DNA of 64,000 nucleotides from Ruminococcus sp. (GCA_004555265.1 SFIQ01000003.1:62001-126000); one strand, 5' to 3'. Shown: positions 41,744 to 51,754, numbered from the stretch's first letter. The notes: a model not told the origin generated them from the sequence alone. Made by a program: numbers and translations.

Positions 41744-42230
41744 TTTCGTTCTCCGATACCGGTTTTGTTTTCTTTGCGTCGCGGAGCATATCGTACAGCA
41801 AGTAAAGAATCAACGTCGCCGCACCGACACAAACTAAAATATCGGCAAAATTGAACACGGCAAACTCGATAAACAGCGGCTCGATATAATCCACCACAAA
41901 ACCGCGCCCGACGCGGTCAATCAAATTGCCCGCACCGCCCGCTAAAATGAGAATTGCCGCAATATACACGGGAATCGGCTTACATTTGCCCAACAGCAAA
42001 TACACAAAGCCGCACAAAAGCACAATCCCCGTAAACACGGACAAAAGCGTTGTATATTGACTGAAAGAGCCGAAGGCGGCTCCCGTGTTCTCGACATAGG
42101 ATAGTTGTAAAACCCCGTCCAAAAGCGGAAAACTGCCTATCGGTTCCAAATGCACCACGGCAAGGTGTTTAATGCCTTGATCCAAAGCAACGAGCGCCGC
42201 GATAACCACGACGGCAACAAATTGGAGCAT
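41730..42230 (-). CDS. lspA: lipoprotein signal peptidase
   Basis: 166 residues with four membrane helices and the SPase II catalytic motifs: YVENTGAAFG, AGGAGNLIDRVGRGFVVDYI (first Asp) and FAVFNFADILV (second Asp). It cleaves lipoprotein signal peptides at the lipobox, as in several lipoproteins in this window. A 14-base overlap links it to the rluD-like gene. Confidence 0.97.
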   Translation of the reverse strand: MLQFVAVVVIAALVALDQGIKHLAVVHLEPIGSFPLLDGVLQLSYVENTGAAFGSFSQYTTLLSVFTGIVLLCGFVYLLLGKCKPIPVYIAAILILAGGAGNLIDRVGRGFVVDYIEPLFIEFAVFNFADILVCVGAATLILYLLYDMLRDAKKTKPVSENENATD

Positions 42231-42249
42231 GTATTCCCCTCACCCGTTT

Positions 42250-43254
42250 TTATTTCTTCTTAAAAAAGCTTTTAAAGGAGACCGGCTCGTCATCGTCATC
42301 GTCCTCCGAAGCGCTGTCCTCGTCTTCAATCGTCGCATAGGCGCGGGCGGGGGCTTCTTCGGCGGTTTCTTCTGCCGCGGGCTCGGTTTCTTCCTCTTCT
42401 TCGTCCTCTTCAAAGGCGCTCAAATCCAAAGAAAAGCCTTCTTCGGCGGGTTCTTCGTCGGGTTCTGCCTCGGTTTCGGGCACGGTAGAGGAGGAAATGT
42501 CCTCATAGTTTTCAAATTCCGCGGGTTCTTCCGCCACGGGAATTGCAACAGCTGAAGATGCCTCCTCTGCCACAGGCGCTTCTTCTGCGGGGGTCTCCTC
42601 GACGGTCGGTGCCGATTTTTCCGCAGGCGCATCTGCATCTTCTTCAACAGGTTCTGTCGGCGCAGTTTCCTGTGCCGCAGATGCTTCTTTCGGCATCTCC
42701 TCGGCGACATATTCCGGAATCGCGTTAATCAAATTGAGATGCTCTTTGTAAAGCCCCAATAAATGCGCGCGGAATTCGGCGGCTTTCTTTTGCAGCATTT
42801 CAAATTCCAGACTTTCTTTCATCACCTTGCGGTTGACGGCGCCGAGAATTTCGTCGGCGTCCTTTTTGCTTTGCAACAGAACGGCGTCCGCCTCTGCCTT
42901 CGCTTTGGCAACGATTTTTTTCGCCTCGTCCTCGGCGGCGGCGCGGATTTTATCCGCGTCCTCGTTGGCGGCTTCAAGCGTGCCCGCAATGCTGTCCTTG
43001 GCGTCTTTCACGATTTTGTCCGCCAAGGTCTGTGCGGAGATGAGTGCTTTGCGAAGGGAGTCCTCCTCGTCCTTATATTTTTCCACTTTATTTGCCAAAA
43101 GGCTGATTTTTTTAATCAACTCGCCGTTTTCCTTGAACATCTGCTCATAGGAAGCGGACACCTCGGCAAAAAAGCCGTCAACATCGTCGGCACGGTATGC
43201 ACCGCGGCCGGTTGCCTGAAACTGTTTGGATTTCACTGCATCGGGAGTAAGCAT
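42250..43254 (-). CDS. DivIVA-domain protein with long acidic tail
   Basis: 334 residues. The N-terminal DivIVA signature (LTPDAVKSKQFQATGRGAYRADDVDGFFAEV) and a long coiled coil run to about residue 160. Residues 165-320 are a Glu/Ala/Pro-rich low-complexity tail, ending in a basic FKSFFKKK. DivIVA proteins recognise negative membrane curvature and organise division or polar growth. The neighbour sepF supports a division role. The tail is unusual in length. Confidence 0.9.
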   Translation of the reverse strand: MLTPDAVKSKQFQATGRGAYRADDVDGFFAEVSASYEQMFKENGELIKKISLLANKVEKYKDEEDSLRKALISAQTLADKIVKDAKDSIAGTLEAANEDADKIRAAAEDEAKKIVAKAKAEADAVLLQSKKDADEILGAVNRKVMKESLEFEMLQKKAAEFRAHLLGLYKEHLNLINAIPEYVAEEMPKEASAAQETAPTEPVEEDADAPAEKSAPTVEETPAEEAPVAEEASSAVAIPVAEEPAEFENYEDISSSTVPETEAEPDEEPAEEGFSLDLSAFEEDEEEEETEPAAEETAEEAPARAYATIEDEDSASEDDDDDEPVSFKSFFKKK

Positions 43255-43292
43255 AACTGTAATTCCACCATTCTAAAAATATTATTTACACA

Positions 43293-43754
43293 TTAAAAGA
43301 ATACGCCGTTGTTTTCGAGTTCGTCGAGCAAATCGCCCATCACATCCACATTATAGGGCGTGATAATAAATGTACTGTTGGCAATGCGCTTAAACTGCCC
43401 GCCGTTGGCATAGGCAACGCCGGTCAAAAAGTCCACCAATCGGCGTGCAACATCACGGTTGCAGGATTCAAGATTTAACACCACGGTGCGTTTCTCATTG
43501 AGATTGTCCGCGACCGTTTTGGCCTCCTCAAAACTTTCAGGCTTGGAAAGCACCACCTGTAACTGCGCCGTCGTATGAATATTCACGACATTGTCTCCTT
43601 TTGACTCGCGTGCACGGCGCGGCGCGCGGCGCGGCTCCTCATACGCCTCCTCGCGGGCAGGTTCTGCGGTTTGAAAATCGTCGGATTCAAGTTCGTCGTA
43701 ATAATCGTCCTCGGAAACATTGACCATGTTTTTTACCTTGTCTAAAAAACTCAT
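43293..43754 (-). CDS. sepF: cell division protein SepF
   Basis: 153 residues from the ATG at 43754 (AGGAGGATGCACA). The N-terminal amphipathic membrane-binding segment (MSFLDKVKNMVNVSEDDYYD) is followed by an Arg/Glu-rich linker and a globular domain (RTVVLNLESCNRDVARRLVDFLTGVAYANGG). It anchors FtsZ to the membrane and aligns septal growth. Confidence 0.95.
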   Translation of the reverse strand: MSFLDKVKNMVNVSEDDYYDELESDDFQTAEPAREEAYEEPRRAPRRARESKGDNVVNIHTTAQLQVVLSKPESFEEAKTVADNLNEKRTVVLNLESCNRDVARRLVDFLTGVAYANGGQFKRIANSTFIITPYNVDVMGDLLDELENNGVFF

Positions 43755-43771
43755 TGTGCATCCTCCTAATT

Positions 43772-44497
43772 TCAATAAATACGCGGCCCGAAAATTTTAG
43801 AGCCGACGCGGATATGATTCGACCCCGAACGGATTGCCTCGGCATAATCGCCGGACATACCCATTGACAGGATATTCATAGATACATTATCTAATTTTTT
43901 TGAGCCGATGTCAACATACATATTGTATATATTCGTAAAAAATTTACAAAGTTCTGTGTTTTTTTCGCAAATCGGCGGGATTGTCATCAATCCGCAGATG
44001 TGTAAGCCCGCAACCTCGGATAATTCTGCAATGCTTTCTTCCACCGCTTCGGGCATAAATCCGGTTTTGCTTTCCTCTCTGCCGATATTGACTTCAATGA
44101 GTACATCGGTCACAATGCCCTTTTTCACGGATTGTTTGCCGATTTCGCGGCCGATTTTCACAGAGTCCACCGACTCAATCATATCGACCTCGCCGACAAT
44201 CTGCCCCGCCTTATTGGACTGTAAATGCCCAATCAGATTTTTACGCACGCCATTAAGGTGCAAATTCGGCTTTTTGCGAAGCATTTCCTGCACCTTGTTT
44301 TCCCCGATTAAGGTAATGCCGCAGGCAATGGCGTGGTTGATGAACATTTCGTCCACGGTTTTTGTGACTGCCATAAAATCAATGTCCTGCTCGCTTCTGC
44401 CCGACAGCGCGGCGGCACGCGCGATTTCTTCGCGGATGGTTTTTAAATTGTATTCAATATCCTGAAATTCTTCCTCAGCCCAGGATTTTTCCGTCAT
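43772..44497 (-). CDS. yggS: YggS/PROSC-family PLP-binding protein
   Basis: 241 residues with the PLP lysine in the AVTKTV motif, GENKVQE and HLQSNKAGQI. It binds pyridoxal phosphate and maintains vitamin B6 and amino-acid balance without a known catalytic reaction. It is called ylmE next to sepF in Bacillus. It overlaps the end of the HlyD-like gene by 23 bases. Confidence 0.95.
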   Translation of the reverse strand: MTEKSWAEEEFQDIEYNLKTIREEIARAAALSGRSEQDIDFMAVTKTVDEMFINHAIACGITLIGENKVQEMLRKKPNLHLNGVRKNLIGHLQSNKAGQIVGEVDMIESVDSVKIGREIGKQSVKKGIVTDVLIEVNIGREESKTGFMPEAVEESIAELSEVAGLHICGLMTIPPICEKNTELCKFFTNIYNMYVDIGSKKLDNVSMNILSMGMSGDYAEAIRSGSNHIRVGSKIFGPRIY

Positions 44498-45755
44498 ATA
44501 AATCGGTCCCTTCTACAATAATTTCATCATACAGCGAAACATAGCCGCTTTTCGGATTGCCGTTGTCGTCCTTCGGCGTAACGCATACGGAATATTCCGA
44601 ATCGGAATAGGCAAGTTCCACCTTTTTAAACTTGATAATATTGCCGCTGACGGTATACACGCCCTTTACGCCGTCCACCTCGCGGATGGCTTTATTATTC
44701 ACCTGATACCCCGTGAAGTTCTCAAGCACCAGCCGCACCTGTTCTTTGCGAAGCGCGGCATACTGTGCATTCATCAAATTGCAGCGCAAAATCACGGCGG
44801 ATTTATCCGTTCCCGCGTTTTGCACGGACACCACCTCGGCGGAAATCGTCTCGGCGGAGGTCAGCGGAAATTCCACGGGAATGCGTCTGCCCGCCGAAAG
44901 CGATCCGGCGGACTCGGCGTCAATCACGCACAAAATATACCAATTAAAACTGTCCACCAATTTGCCCATACAATTTTTTAAGTTTTCGGTGGGTGTGGGA
45001 CTGCTTTGCAAAAGCGTTTCAATCTGTTCCCCGGTAATCCCCGACACGGATTCGTATGCGAAGGCGGTTTCGTACCCGTCCACATGGGCGATATAATAGC
45101 CGGGATTGTTCGCCTGTACCGTGACAAAGCCGCCCGACTGCGCTTGCAGGGCATCGCGCTGTGCATACAAGCTGTTCAATTTTTCGGTCGGTTCAATCAC
45201 TGTGCCCGTGGAAAGCTGGCGCGCGGTAATGGTTTCACAAACCGTGTCTTCGTAAGTTTCCAGCGCGTCTATATCGCCGTCGGCAATCGCAACCGCATAA
45301 CTTTCACAGGCGGAATACACCCGTTCATCCATCGATTCCACATCGCTTGTTTGAATGCCGATTTTGTTTTTGAGCGATTCAAAATAGGCAATGTCCGTTT
45401 CGACGCTTTGCATTTGCGAATAAACCCGCGCCGCGTTTTCCGAAGTAAAAACCACGGCAACATCGTCCCCGCGCGCAACGCGTTTTCCGTCTGTCACCAA
45501 CGGCACCAGCGTACCGACTGCGTCAGCGGTGATATAGGTCTCATCCCGCACCACAAAGCCGTCGGTTGTCACGGCTTTGGAAACCGTCTTTTCCAAGGCA
45601 ATTTCGGTTTTAACAGGGCTGTAATTGATTTTGAAAATTTGATAAATGCAAATGCCCACAATCAGCAGCGCCAAAGCCGCATACAGCGCCGTTGCGGATT
45701 TCTTTTTCTGCGGGTATTTTACAACCTTTTCGTTGGTATTTTTGGCTTCGCTCAT
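44475..45755 (-). CDS. HlyD-like membrane adaptor protein
   Basis: 426 residues from the ATG at 45755 (GGAGACGCT). One N-terminal membrane helix (ALYAALALLIVGICIYQIFKI) is followed by a barrel-sandwich half (ETYITADAVGTLVPLVTDGKRVARGDDVAVVF), a coiled-coil stretch and a beta-barrel region. This matches periplasmic-adaptor/HlyD family proteins, here without an adjacent ABC or RND pump. Related proteins sit next to sepF in Clostridia. It overlaps miaA by four bases. Role unknown, perhaps envelope organisation. Confidence 0.8.
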   Translation of the reverse strand: MSEAKNTNEKVVKYPQKKKSATALYAALALLIVGICIYQIFKINYSPVKTEIALEKTVSKAVTTDGFVVRDETYITADAVGTLVPLVTDGKRVARGDDVAVVFTSENAARVYSQMQSVETDIAYFESLKNKIGIQTSDVESMDERVYSACESYAVAIADGDIDALETYEDTVCETITARQLSTGTVIEPTEKLNSLYAQRDALQAQSGGFVTVQANNPGYYIAHVDGYETAFAYESVSGITGEQIETLLQSSPTPTENLKNCMGKLVDSFNWYILCVIDAESAGSLSAGRRIPVEFPLTSAETISAEVVSVQNAGTDKSAVILRCNLMNAQYAALRKEQVRLVLENFTGYQVNNKAIREVDGVKGVYTVSGNIIKFKKVELAYSDSEYSVCVTPKDDNGNPKSGYVSLYDEIIVEGTDLYDGKILG

Positions 45756-46684
45756 AGCGTCTCCGTTTCTGCGAATGTAATCGCTTGTGCCAGCAAGGCT
45801 TGCTTTGAACAGGTATCCGCATAAATCCAATGGATTTGCGGATTGCGTTTAAACCAAGTGATTTGCCGTTTGGCGTAATTGCGTGTGGCGCGTTTTAAGT
45901 TTTCCACCGCTTCGTCGAGGGACAACACGCCGTCCAAATACGGCTTTAATTCCTTATAGCCGATGGCTTGCGCGGCGGTGTCTGGCGTACCCTGAAAAAA
46001 CGCGCGCGCTTCGGCCAAAAGCCCGTTTTCGAGCATAATATCGACACGGCGGTTAATGCGGTCATACAGAATTTCTCGGTTTTCATAGGCTATACCGATG
46101 TAGCACGGCGTAAACGGCGACGGCTTTTCGCGGGAAGCGGCGAGCGCCTCGGTCATCGTTTTGCCTGTAAGGGTATAAACCTCAAACGCGCGGATAATCC
46201 GTTTGCGGTTGTTCGGGTGCAAACGCGCGGCGGTGTCGCGGTCAAATGCCGCGAGTTTTTCGAGCATTTTTTCGCCGCCAAGCGCGTCAAATTCCGTTTC
46301 CAGCCGCGCACGCAAATCGAAATCGGTCTCGGTTTCAATAAACCGTGTGCCCGTAAGGAGACTGTCTACATACAGCCCCGTACCGCCGACCAAAATCGGC
46401 AATTTTTGCCGTTTGTGAATCTCCAAAATGCACGCGCGCGCCGCTTTGACATATTCGGCGACGCTGTACGGTGTTTCGGGCGGGAGAAAATCCATCATGT
46501 GGTGGGGTATCCCCTGTTTTTCGGCTTCGGTGGGCTTTGCAGAAGCAATGTCCATGCCTTTATAAATTTGCATCGAGTCGGCGGAGACGATTTCGCCGCC
46601 CAAACGCTTTGCCAGTTCCACCGCAAGTGCGGTTTTACCCGACGCAGTAGACCCGACGACGGCGAGTACGGGAATGTTCTGCAT
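45752..46684 (-). CDS. miaA: tRNA dimethylallyltransferase
   Basis: 310 residues with P-loop VVGSTASGKTALAVELAKRLG and the MiaA motifs SADSMQIYKGMDIASAKPT, LVGGTGLYVDSLL. It transfers dimethylallyl to A37 of tRNAs reading UNN codons. It pairs functionally with miaB (51811-53238). It starts at the mutL stop with a one-base overlap. Confidence 0.97.
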   Translation of the reverse strand: MQNIPVLAVVGSTASGKTALAVELAKRLGGEIVSADSMQIYKGMDIASAKPTEAEKQGIPHHMMDFLPPETPYSVAEYVKAARACILEIHKRQKLPILVGGTGLYVDSLLTGTRFIETETDFDLRARLETEFDALGGEKMLEKLAAFDRDTAARLHPNNRKRIIRAFEVYTLTGKTMTEALAASREKPSPFTPCYIGIAYENREILYDRINRRVDIMLENGLLAEARAFFQGTPDTAAQAIGYKELKPYLDGVLSLDEAVENLKRATRNYAKRQITWFKRNPQIHWIYADTCSKQALLAQAITFAETETL

Positions 46685-48645
46685 TATTGAATCCTCCCGA
46701 ACTGACGGTCGAGTTCCGCGCGCGTCAGTTCTATCAGCACCGGGCGCCCGTGTGGGCAGTAGCGCACACTGTCGTCGGACAGCAGTTTTTTGGTGAATTC
46801 GTACAGTTCGTAGTCTTTGGTATCGTTGCCCGCTTTAATCGCCGCGCGGCACGCCAAAGAATGATAAATCCAATCGAGTTTTTCCGACTGCACTTCACGG
46901 CGGTTTTTGAGCAGGTACCCCGCAATTTCGGTCACCAAAACGGTGATATCCTCTTTTTCGAGGTTTAACGGGCACGCGCGCACACGCACCGCACCCTCTC
47001 CGAAATCCTCCGCGTCAAAGCCCGCTTCGTTTAACACCTGCATATTCTCACAAAGCACGGCATATTCGTCTTTGGCAAGCGTCACCGTAACGGGAGAGAG
47101 CAACAGTTGTGCACCTTGCTTGCCGTTGTCTTTTTTGAGCGCGTCAAACAGCATTCGCTCGTGCGCGGCGTGCTTGTCGATAATCAAGAGTTTGCCTGCA
47201 CATTCCACGAAAATAAACGCCTTAAACGCTTCGCCGATGAGGCGAAACGCAGGGGCTTTTTTCGGTTGTACGACCGCTTCGGCAATCGGCAAAGCAGACA
47301 CTTCTGCTGTCGGCATAGGCATATCCGCCGTTTGCGCCGTTTCTTCCGTTTCATTTTTTGCAGGCTCTGCCGAAGTGCGCACCGTGAGGTCGGGCAATTC
47401 TTCGGTTTCATACAGTTCTTTTGTATCGTTTAATACATGCCGAAATGCCGCAACTTCGTGTTTTGTAGGATTTTCACCGTGAACGGGCGCGCTTACGCTT
47501 GTAAAGTTGTTTTGCTGAACACTTCTTTGCGTGGGCGGCGTCGGAATATCCTCTAATTCGATTTGCACCGCTGTGGGTTCGGCTTTGCGCAGGACGCTTT
47601 TTTCGGGGCGGGAAGTGTGCGCAGGCGTATGCGGCAATACCGCCGCAGGACGGGAACGATCCTCGGACAGCGTATTTTTCACCGCGTAATAAATTGCGTC
47701 AAATACGGCTTTTTCATTGGAAAACCGCACCTCGGTTTTGGCAGGGTGCACATTCACATCGACCGCCGACGGCTGCACTTCCAAAAACAGCACACAGGCA
47801 GGGTATTTGCCGACCATCACGGCATTTTTATAGGCTTCGTTTAACGCCGCCGCGCCCGAACGGGATTTGATATAACGGTTGTTGACAAAAAAGTGCTGCA
47901 TGGAATTCGAGCCGCGCGCGCAAAAAGGCTTGGACACAAATCCGTGCACCGCGATGCCGTTTAAACTGTATTCCACAGGCAAAAGCGTTTCTGCAAATTC
48001 TCTGCCGTACACGGCGTGAATGCAGGCGTGTAAATCCCCGTTGCCGGGCGTGCACATTTGCTCTTTGCCGTCTTTGATAAACCGCACCGAAATTTCGGGG
48101 TGCGAAAGCGCAATACGGTCGGCAATTAAGGCGACGGCAGAGCCTTCGGCACGGTCGCTTTTCAAAAATTTCATCCGCGCAGGGGTGTTATAAAACAAAT
48201 CCCGAATGAGAAGCGTTGTCCCGTTCGGACAGCCCGCGTCCTCGACAGACAACACCTCGCCGCCTTCCAACACGGCGCGCGTACCCGCGAATTCCTCGGC
48301 AGTTTTGGTCATCAACTCCACGCGTGACACCGCCGCAACGGACGCGAGCGCCTCCCCGCGAAAACCGAGGGTAAAAATCGCGTCTAAATCGTCCGCAGAA
48401 TGAATTTTACTGGTGGCATGGCTTAAAAATGCAGTCGGCACATCGTCGCGCGCAATGCCGCAGCCGTTGTCGGTCACGCGGATAAGCCGTATGCCACCGT
48501 TTTGAATTTCCAAAGTCACTTCGGACGCGCCCGCATCCACGGCATTTTCAAGCAATTCTTTCACAACCGAGGCGGGGCGTTCCACAACCTCGCCCGCGGC
48601 AATCAACTGTGCGATTTCACGCGGTAATTTTTGAATTTTTGCCAC
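46684..48645 (-). CDS. mutL: DNA mismatch repair protein MutL
   Basis: 653 residues from GTG 48645 (AAGGAGGTGCCCGCC upstream). The GHKL ATPase is complete (ENAVDAGAS, TDNGCGI, GFRGEALASVAAV). A disordered Pro/Glu/Thr linker covers residues 340-450. The C-terminal domain has the endonuclease metal motif DKHAAHERM and CPHGRPV, so it is a nicking-type MutL. It works with MutS encoded 45 bases upstream. Confidence 0.97.
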   Translation of the reverse strand: MAKIQKLPREIAQLIAAGEVVERPASVVKELLENAVDAGASEVTLEIQNGGIRLIRVTDNGCGIARDDVPTAFLSHATSKIHSADDLDAIFTLGFRGEALASVAAVSRVELMTKTAEEFAGTRAVLEGGEVLSVEDAGCPNGTTLLIRDLFYNTPARMKFLKSDRAEGSAVALIADRIALSHPEISVRFIKDGKEQMCTPGNGDLHACIHAVYGREFAETLLPVEYSLNGIAVHGFVSKPFCARGSNSMQHFFVNNRYIKSRSGAAALNEAYKNAVMVGKYPACVLFLEVQPSAVDVNVHPAKTEVRFSNEKAVFDAIYYAVKNTLSEDRSRPAAVLPHTPAHTSRPEKSVLRKAEPTAVQIELEDIPTPPTQRSVQQNNFTSVSAPVHGENPTKHEVAAFRHVLNDTKELYETEELPDLTVRTSAEPAKNETEETAQTADMPMPTAEVSALPIAEAVVQPKKAPAFRLIGEAFKAFIFVECAGKLLIIDKHAAHERMLFDALKKDNGKQGAQLLLSPVTVTLAKDEYAVLCENMQVLNEAGFDAEDFGEGAVRVRACPLNLEKEDITVLVTEIAGYLLKNRREVQSEKLDWIYHSLACRAAIKAGNDTKDYELYEFTKKLLSDDSVRYCPHGRPVLIELTRAELDRQFGRIQ

Positions 48646-48690
48646 GGCGGGCACCTCCTTTGTAAGGTTTCTGTGTAAAGTTATTTTGCT

Positions 48691-51309
48691 TTACTGTTTT
48701 GCCTCGTTGACAAGTTCGTACAATACGGACATGGCCTCAATCGGCGTAAGGGTATTGACATCCAGCGTTTGCAAACGCTCTAAAATTCCCTGTTCTTTTG
48801 CGCTTGCAAAACTGACTTGCAATTCTTCTTCGGACGCTTGCGCTGTCGGTATGTTCGCCGTCGGCAAGGGCTGTTCGGCGGCAGAGGCTTCCAAGGCTTT
48901 TAATATCACGCGTGCACGGCGCACCACCGTTTCGGGCACGCCCGCAAGTTTTGCAACATCAATGCCGTAACTGCCGTCCGCGCCGCCGCGGACAATCCGC
49001 CGCAGGAAAGTGATATCCTCGCCGCGTTTTTTGACAGCAATATTATAATTTTTCACACCGTCAATGTGATTTTCGAGTTCTGTCAGTTCGTGATAATGCG
49101 TGGCAAACAGGGTTTTCGCGCCCAACTTTTTGCGGTCGGCAACATATTCGAGCACCGCGCGGGCAATGCTCATCCCGTCATAGGTCGAAGTCCCGCGCCC
49201 GATTTCGTCCAAAATAATCAGGCTTTTATTTGTAGCATTTTCCAAAATTTCGGCAACCTCACGCATTTCCACCATAAAGGTCGACTGCCCGCTTGCCAAA
49301 TCGTCCGACGCGCCGACACGGGTGAAAATACTGTCGCAAAGGCCTATGGACGCGGCTTTTGCAGGGACAAAACTGCCCATTTGCGCCATCAAAACAATAA
49401 TCGCCACTTGGCGCATATAGGTGGATTTCCCCGCCATATTGGGACCTGTGATAATCGCAATGCGGTTGTCTTTGCAGTCAAGAACGGTGTCATTCGGCAC
49501 AAACGGCACGCCGTCCAGCATTTGTTCGACCACGGGGTGCCTGCCCTCGGCAATCGAAATCACCCCCGAATCGTTGATTTCGGGGCGGGTATAGTGATTG
49601 GCGAGCGCGACATTTGCAAGGGAGCAAAGCGTGTCAAGCGTGGCAATGGCGCGCGCCGTGCGGCGGGTACGGTCATACTCGGCGGCGATTTTTTTGCGTA
49701 CCGCGCAGAACACCTCGTATTCGAGCGAAATAATGCGCTCCTGCGCGCCCAAAACTTTACTCTCTAATTCTTTCAGTTCTTCTGTAATGTAGCGTTCACA
49801 GTTGGTTAAGGTCTGTTTGCGAATATAGGTGTCCGGCACAAGCGCCTTAAAGGAATTGGAAACCTCATAATAATATCCGAACACGCGGTTATAGCCGATT
49901 TTCAGTTTTTTAATGCCCGTCGCGTCCTGTTCTTTTTGTTCGAGCGCAGAGAGATACTCTTTCCCGCCCTTGACAATCGCACGCAGTTCGTCGAGTTCCG
50001 CATTAAAATTGTCTTGAATCATACCGCCCTCGCGCACCGAAAACGGCGCATCCTCGGAAATGGCGTCATGGACAAGTGTGTAAATATCCTCCAACAAATC
50101 CATATCGCGGTAAATATCCCGCAAGAGTGCGGACTCGGCGTTTTCAAGTTCCGCCTTGATGGCGGGCAGGGTTTGCAGGGTGGATTTTAACGAGAGCAAT
50201 TCTTTGGCGTTTGCGGTATTGTAAACCACGCGCGTCATCAAGCGCTCCATATCGTAAATGCCCGTGAATTTTTCTGTTAAGCCTTTTAACTTTACAGGGT
50301 TGCGGCACAATTCCTCCACCGCGTTGTGACGGCGGGAAATCCCCGCACAGTCATACAGCGGGCACTCCACCCAACTGCGCAACATGCGCTTGCCGAGCGC
50401 GGTTTTGGTTTTATCGAGCACCCACAAAAGCGAACCGCGTTTTTCACGGTCACGCAGGGTTTCGGTCAATTCGAGATTGCGCCGCGAGGAAAGCCCGATT
50501 TTCATATATTTCAAATCGGAATAAAACTGCACGGTGCGGATATTGTTTAAGTCGTTTTTCTGGGTTTCATATAAGTATGAAAGGGCGGCGGACAGTGCGC
50601 ACACCGCGCTTTTCTTGTTTTCATCGTTGAGAGAAGCAAACTGCTTATCGCCAAACTGCGCTTTGACGCGTTCGCACGCCGTTTCGTAGTCAAACGCCTT
50701 TGCGTCCAATAATTCGGCAGTCGCCTCTAATTTTTTGGTAATAAAGGCACGCACGCGTGAGAGCGCCGCCGCCTCTTTGTTGAGCAATACCTCGCGCGGC
50801 ATAAAGCGTGCCAATTCATCGACGGTTTTTTCGTCGGTATTTTCGGAAAATGCGGTCAGGTGCACTTCGCCCGTGGAAACATCGGCAAAGCACAGCCCCA
50901 TTTGGTCAAAAGACAGGCACAAACACGCAAGGTAGTTGTTTTTTGTTTCGTCGAGCATACTGCTTTCAATCACCGTGCCGGCGGTAATCACACGGATAAC
51001 GCCGCGTTTGACAATCCCCTTTGCCGCTTTCGGGTCCTCCAACTGCTCACAAATCGCAACCTTATACCCGCGCGAAACGAGTTTTGCAATGTAACTGTCG
51101 GCGCTGTGGAACGGCACGCCGCACATCGGCGCGCGCTCCTCTTGCCCGCAGTCCCGCCCCGTCAGCACCAAATCGAGTTCTTTCGAGGCGGTTTTTGCAT
51201 CGTCAAAAAACATTTCGTAAAAATCCCCAAGGCGAAAGAACAGGAGCGTATCGGGATACGCCTGTTTGATTTCAAAATATTGTTGCATCATCGGTGATAA
51301 TTCAGCCAT
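48691..51309 (-). CDS. mutS: DNA mismatch repair protein MutS
   Basis: 872 residues. The mismatch-contacting Phe-x-Glu is in FRLGDFYEMFFDDA. The ATPase has GPNMAGKSTYMRQ, DEIGRGTSTYDG and THYHEL. The C-terminal helical tail is full length. It detects base mispairs in DNA. Confidence 0.98.
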   Translation of the reverse strand: MAELSPMMQQYFEIKQAYPDTLLFFRLGDFYEMFFDDAKTASKELDLVLTGRDCGQEERAPMCGVPFHSADSYIAKLVSRGYKVAICEQLEDPKAAKGIVKRGVIRVITAGTVIESSMLDETKNNYLACLCLSFDQMGLCFADVSTGEVHLTAFSENTDEKTVDELARFMPREVLLNKEAAALSRVRAFITKKLEATAELLDAKAFDYETACERVKAQFGDKQFASLNDENKKSAVCALSAALSYLYETQKNDLNNIRTVQFYSDLKYMKIGLSSRRNLELTETLRDREKRGSLLWVLDKTKTALGKRMLRSWVECPLYDCAGISRRHNAVEELCRNPVKLKGLTEKFTGIYDMERLMTRVVYNTANAKELLSLKSTLQTLPAIKAELENAESALLRDIYRDMDLLEDIYTLVHDAISEDAPFSVREGGMIQDNFNAELDELRAIVKGGKEYLSALEQKEQDATGIKKLKIGYNRVFGYYYEVSNSFKALVPDTYIRKQTLTNCERYITEELKELESKVLGAQERIISLEYEVFCAVRKKIAAEYDRTRRTARAIATLDTLCSLANVALANHYTRPEINDSGVISIAEGRHPVVEQMLDGVPFVPNDTVLDCKDNRIAIITGPNMAGKSTYMRQVAIIVLMAQMGSFVPAKAASIGLCDSIFTRVGASDDLASGQSTFMVEMREVAEILENATNKSLIILDEIGRGTSTYDGMSIARAVLEYVADRKKLGAKTLFATHYHELTELENHIDGVKNYNIAVKKRGEDITFLRRIVRGGADGSYGIDVAKLAGVPETVVRRARVILKALEASAAEQPLPTANIPTAQASEEELQVSFASAKEQGILERLQTLDVNTLTPIEAMSVLYELVNEAKQ

Positions 51310-51346
51310 ACTTCGCCTCGCCTTGGAAAGTTTTTACAAATCTAAA

Positions 51347-51754
51347 TTAGTGGCAGCCGCCGCAGGTGCTGCATTCGCCGCCGCAGTTGTGTTCGTGCGG
51401 GTCACAGGTCGCGGGGTCTTCGCCGTTGACGCACATCGCGAGAATGCCCGTCAAATAGTTCATCATATCGTCCACAGCCTGACGCGCTTCTTCAAACGCC
51501 TGCATATTTTTATTGGCCATAATTTGGGTGTATACGCCCTGAAATTCCTGATTATACTGCTCCATTTTGGCGTCATCGGGCGTATCTTTTGCCGCCTCTT
51601 GCTGGTAGGAAAGTTGAATCAAACGGATTTTGCCCATTAAGGCATTGAGTTCTTCGTCCGCGTCGTTTGCCTTACGTGCCGCTTCGTAATCCAAATACAC
51701 CTTGTCCTTTTGAATGGCGGCGCCGAGTTCTCTTGCTAATTTTTCGAGTTCCAT
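51347..51754 (-). CDS. YlbF-family protein with Cys/His-rich tail
   Basis: 135 residues. Residues 1-110 are the helical YlbF/YmcA fold (LARELGAAIQKDKVYLDYEAARKAN). The last 25 residues carry several Cys and His residues (CVNGEDPATCDPHEHNCGGECSTC), which may bind an Fe-S cluster or zinc. In Bacillus the YlbF-YmcA-YaaT complex carries Fe-S clusters and assists RNase Y. It lies between mutS and miaB. Confidence 0.85.
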   Translation of the reverse strand: MELEKLARELGAAIQKDKVYLDYEAARKANDADEELNALMGKIRLIQLSYQQEAAKDTPDDAKMEQYNQEFQGVYTQIMANKNMQAFEEARQAVDDMMNYLTGILAMCVNGEDPATCDPHEHNCGGECSTCGGCH

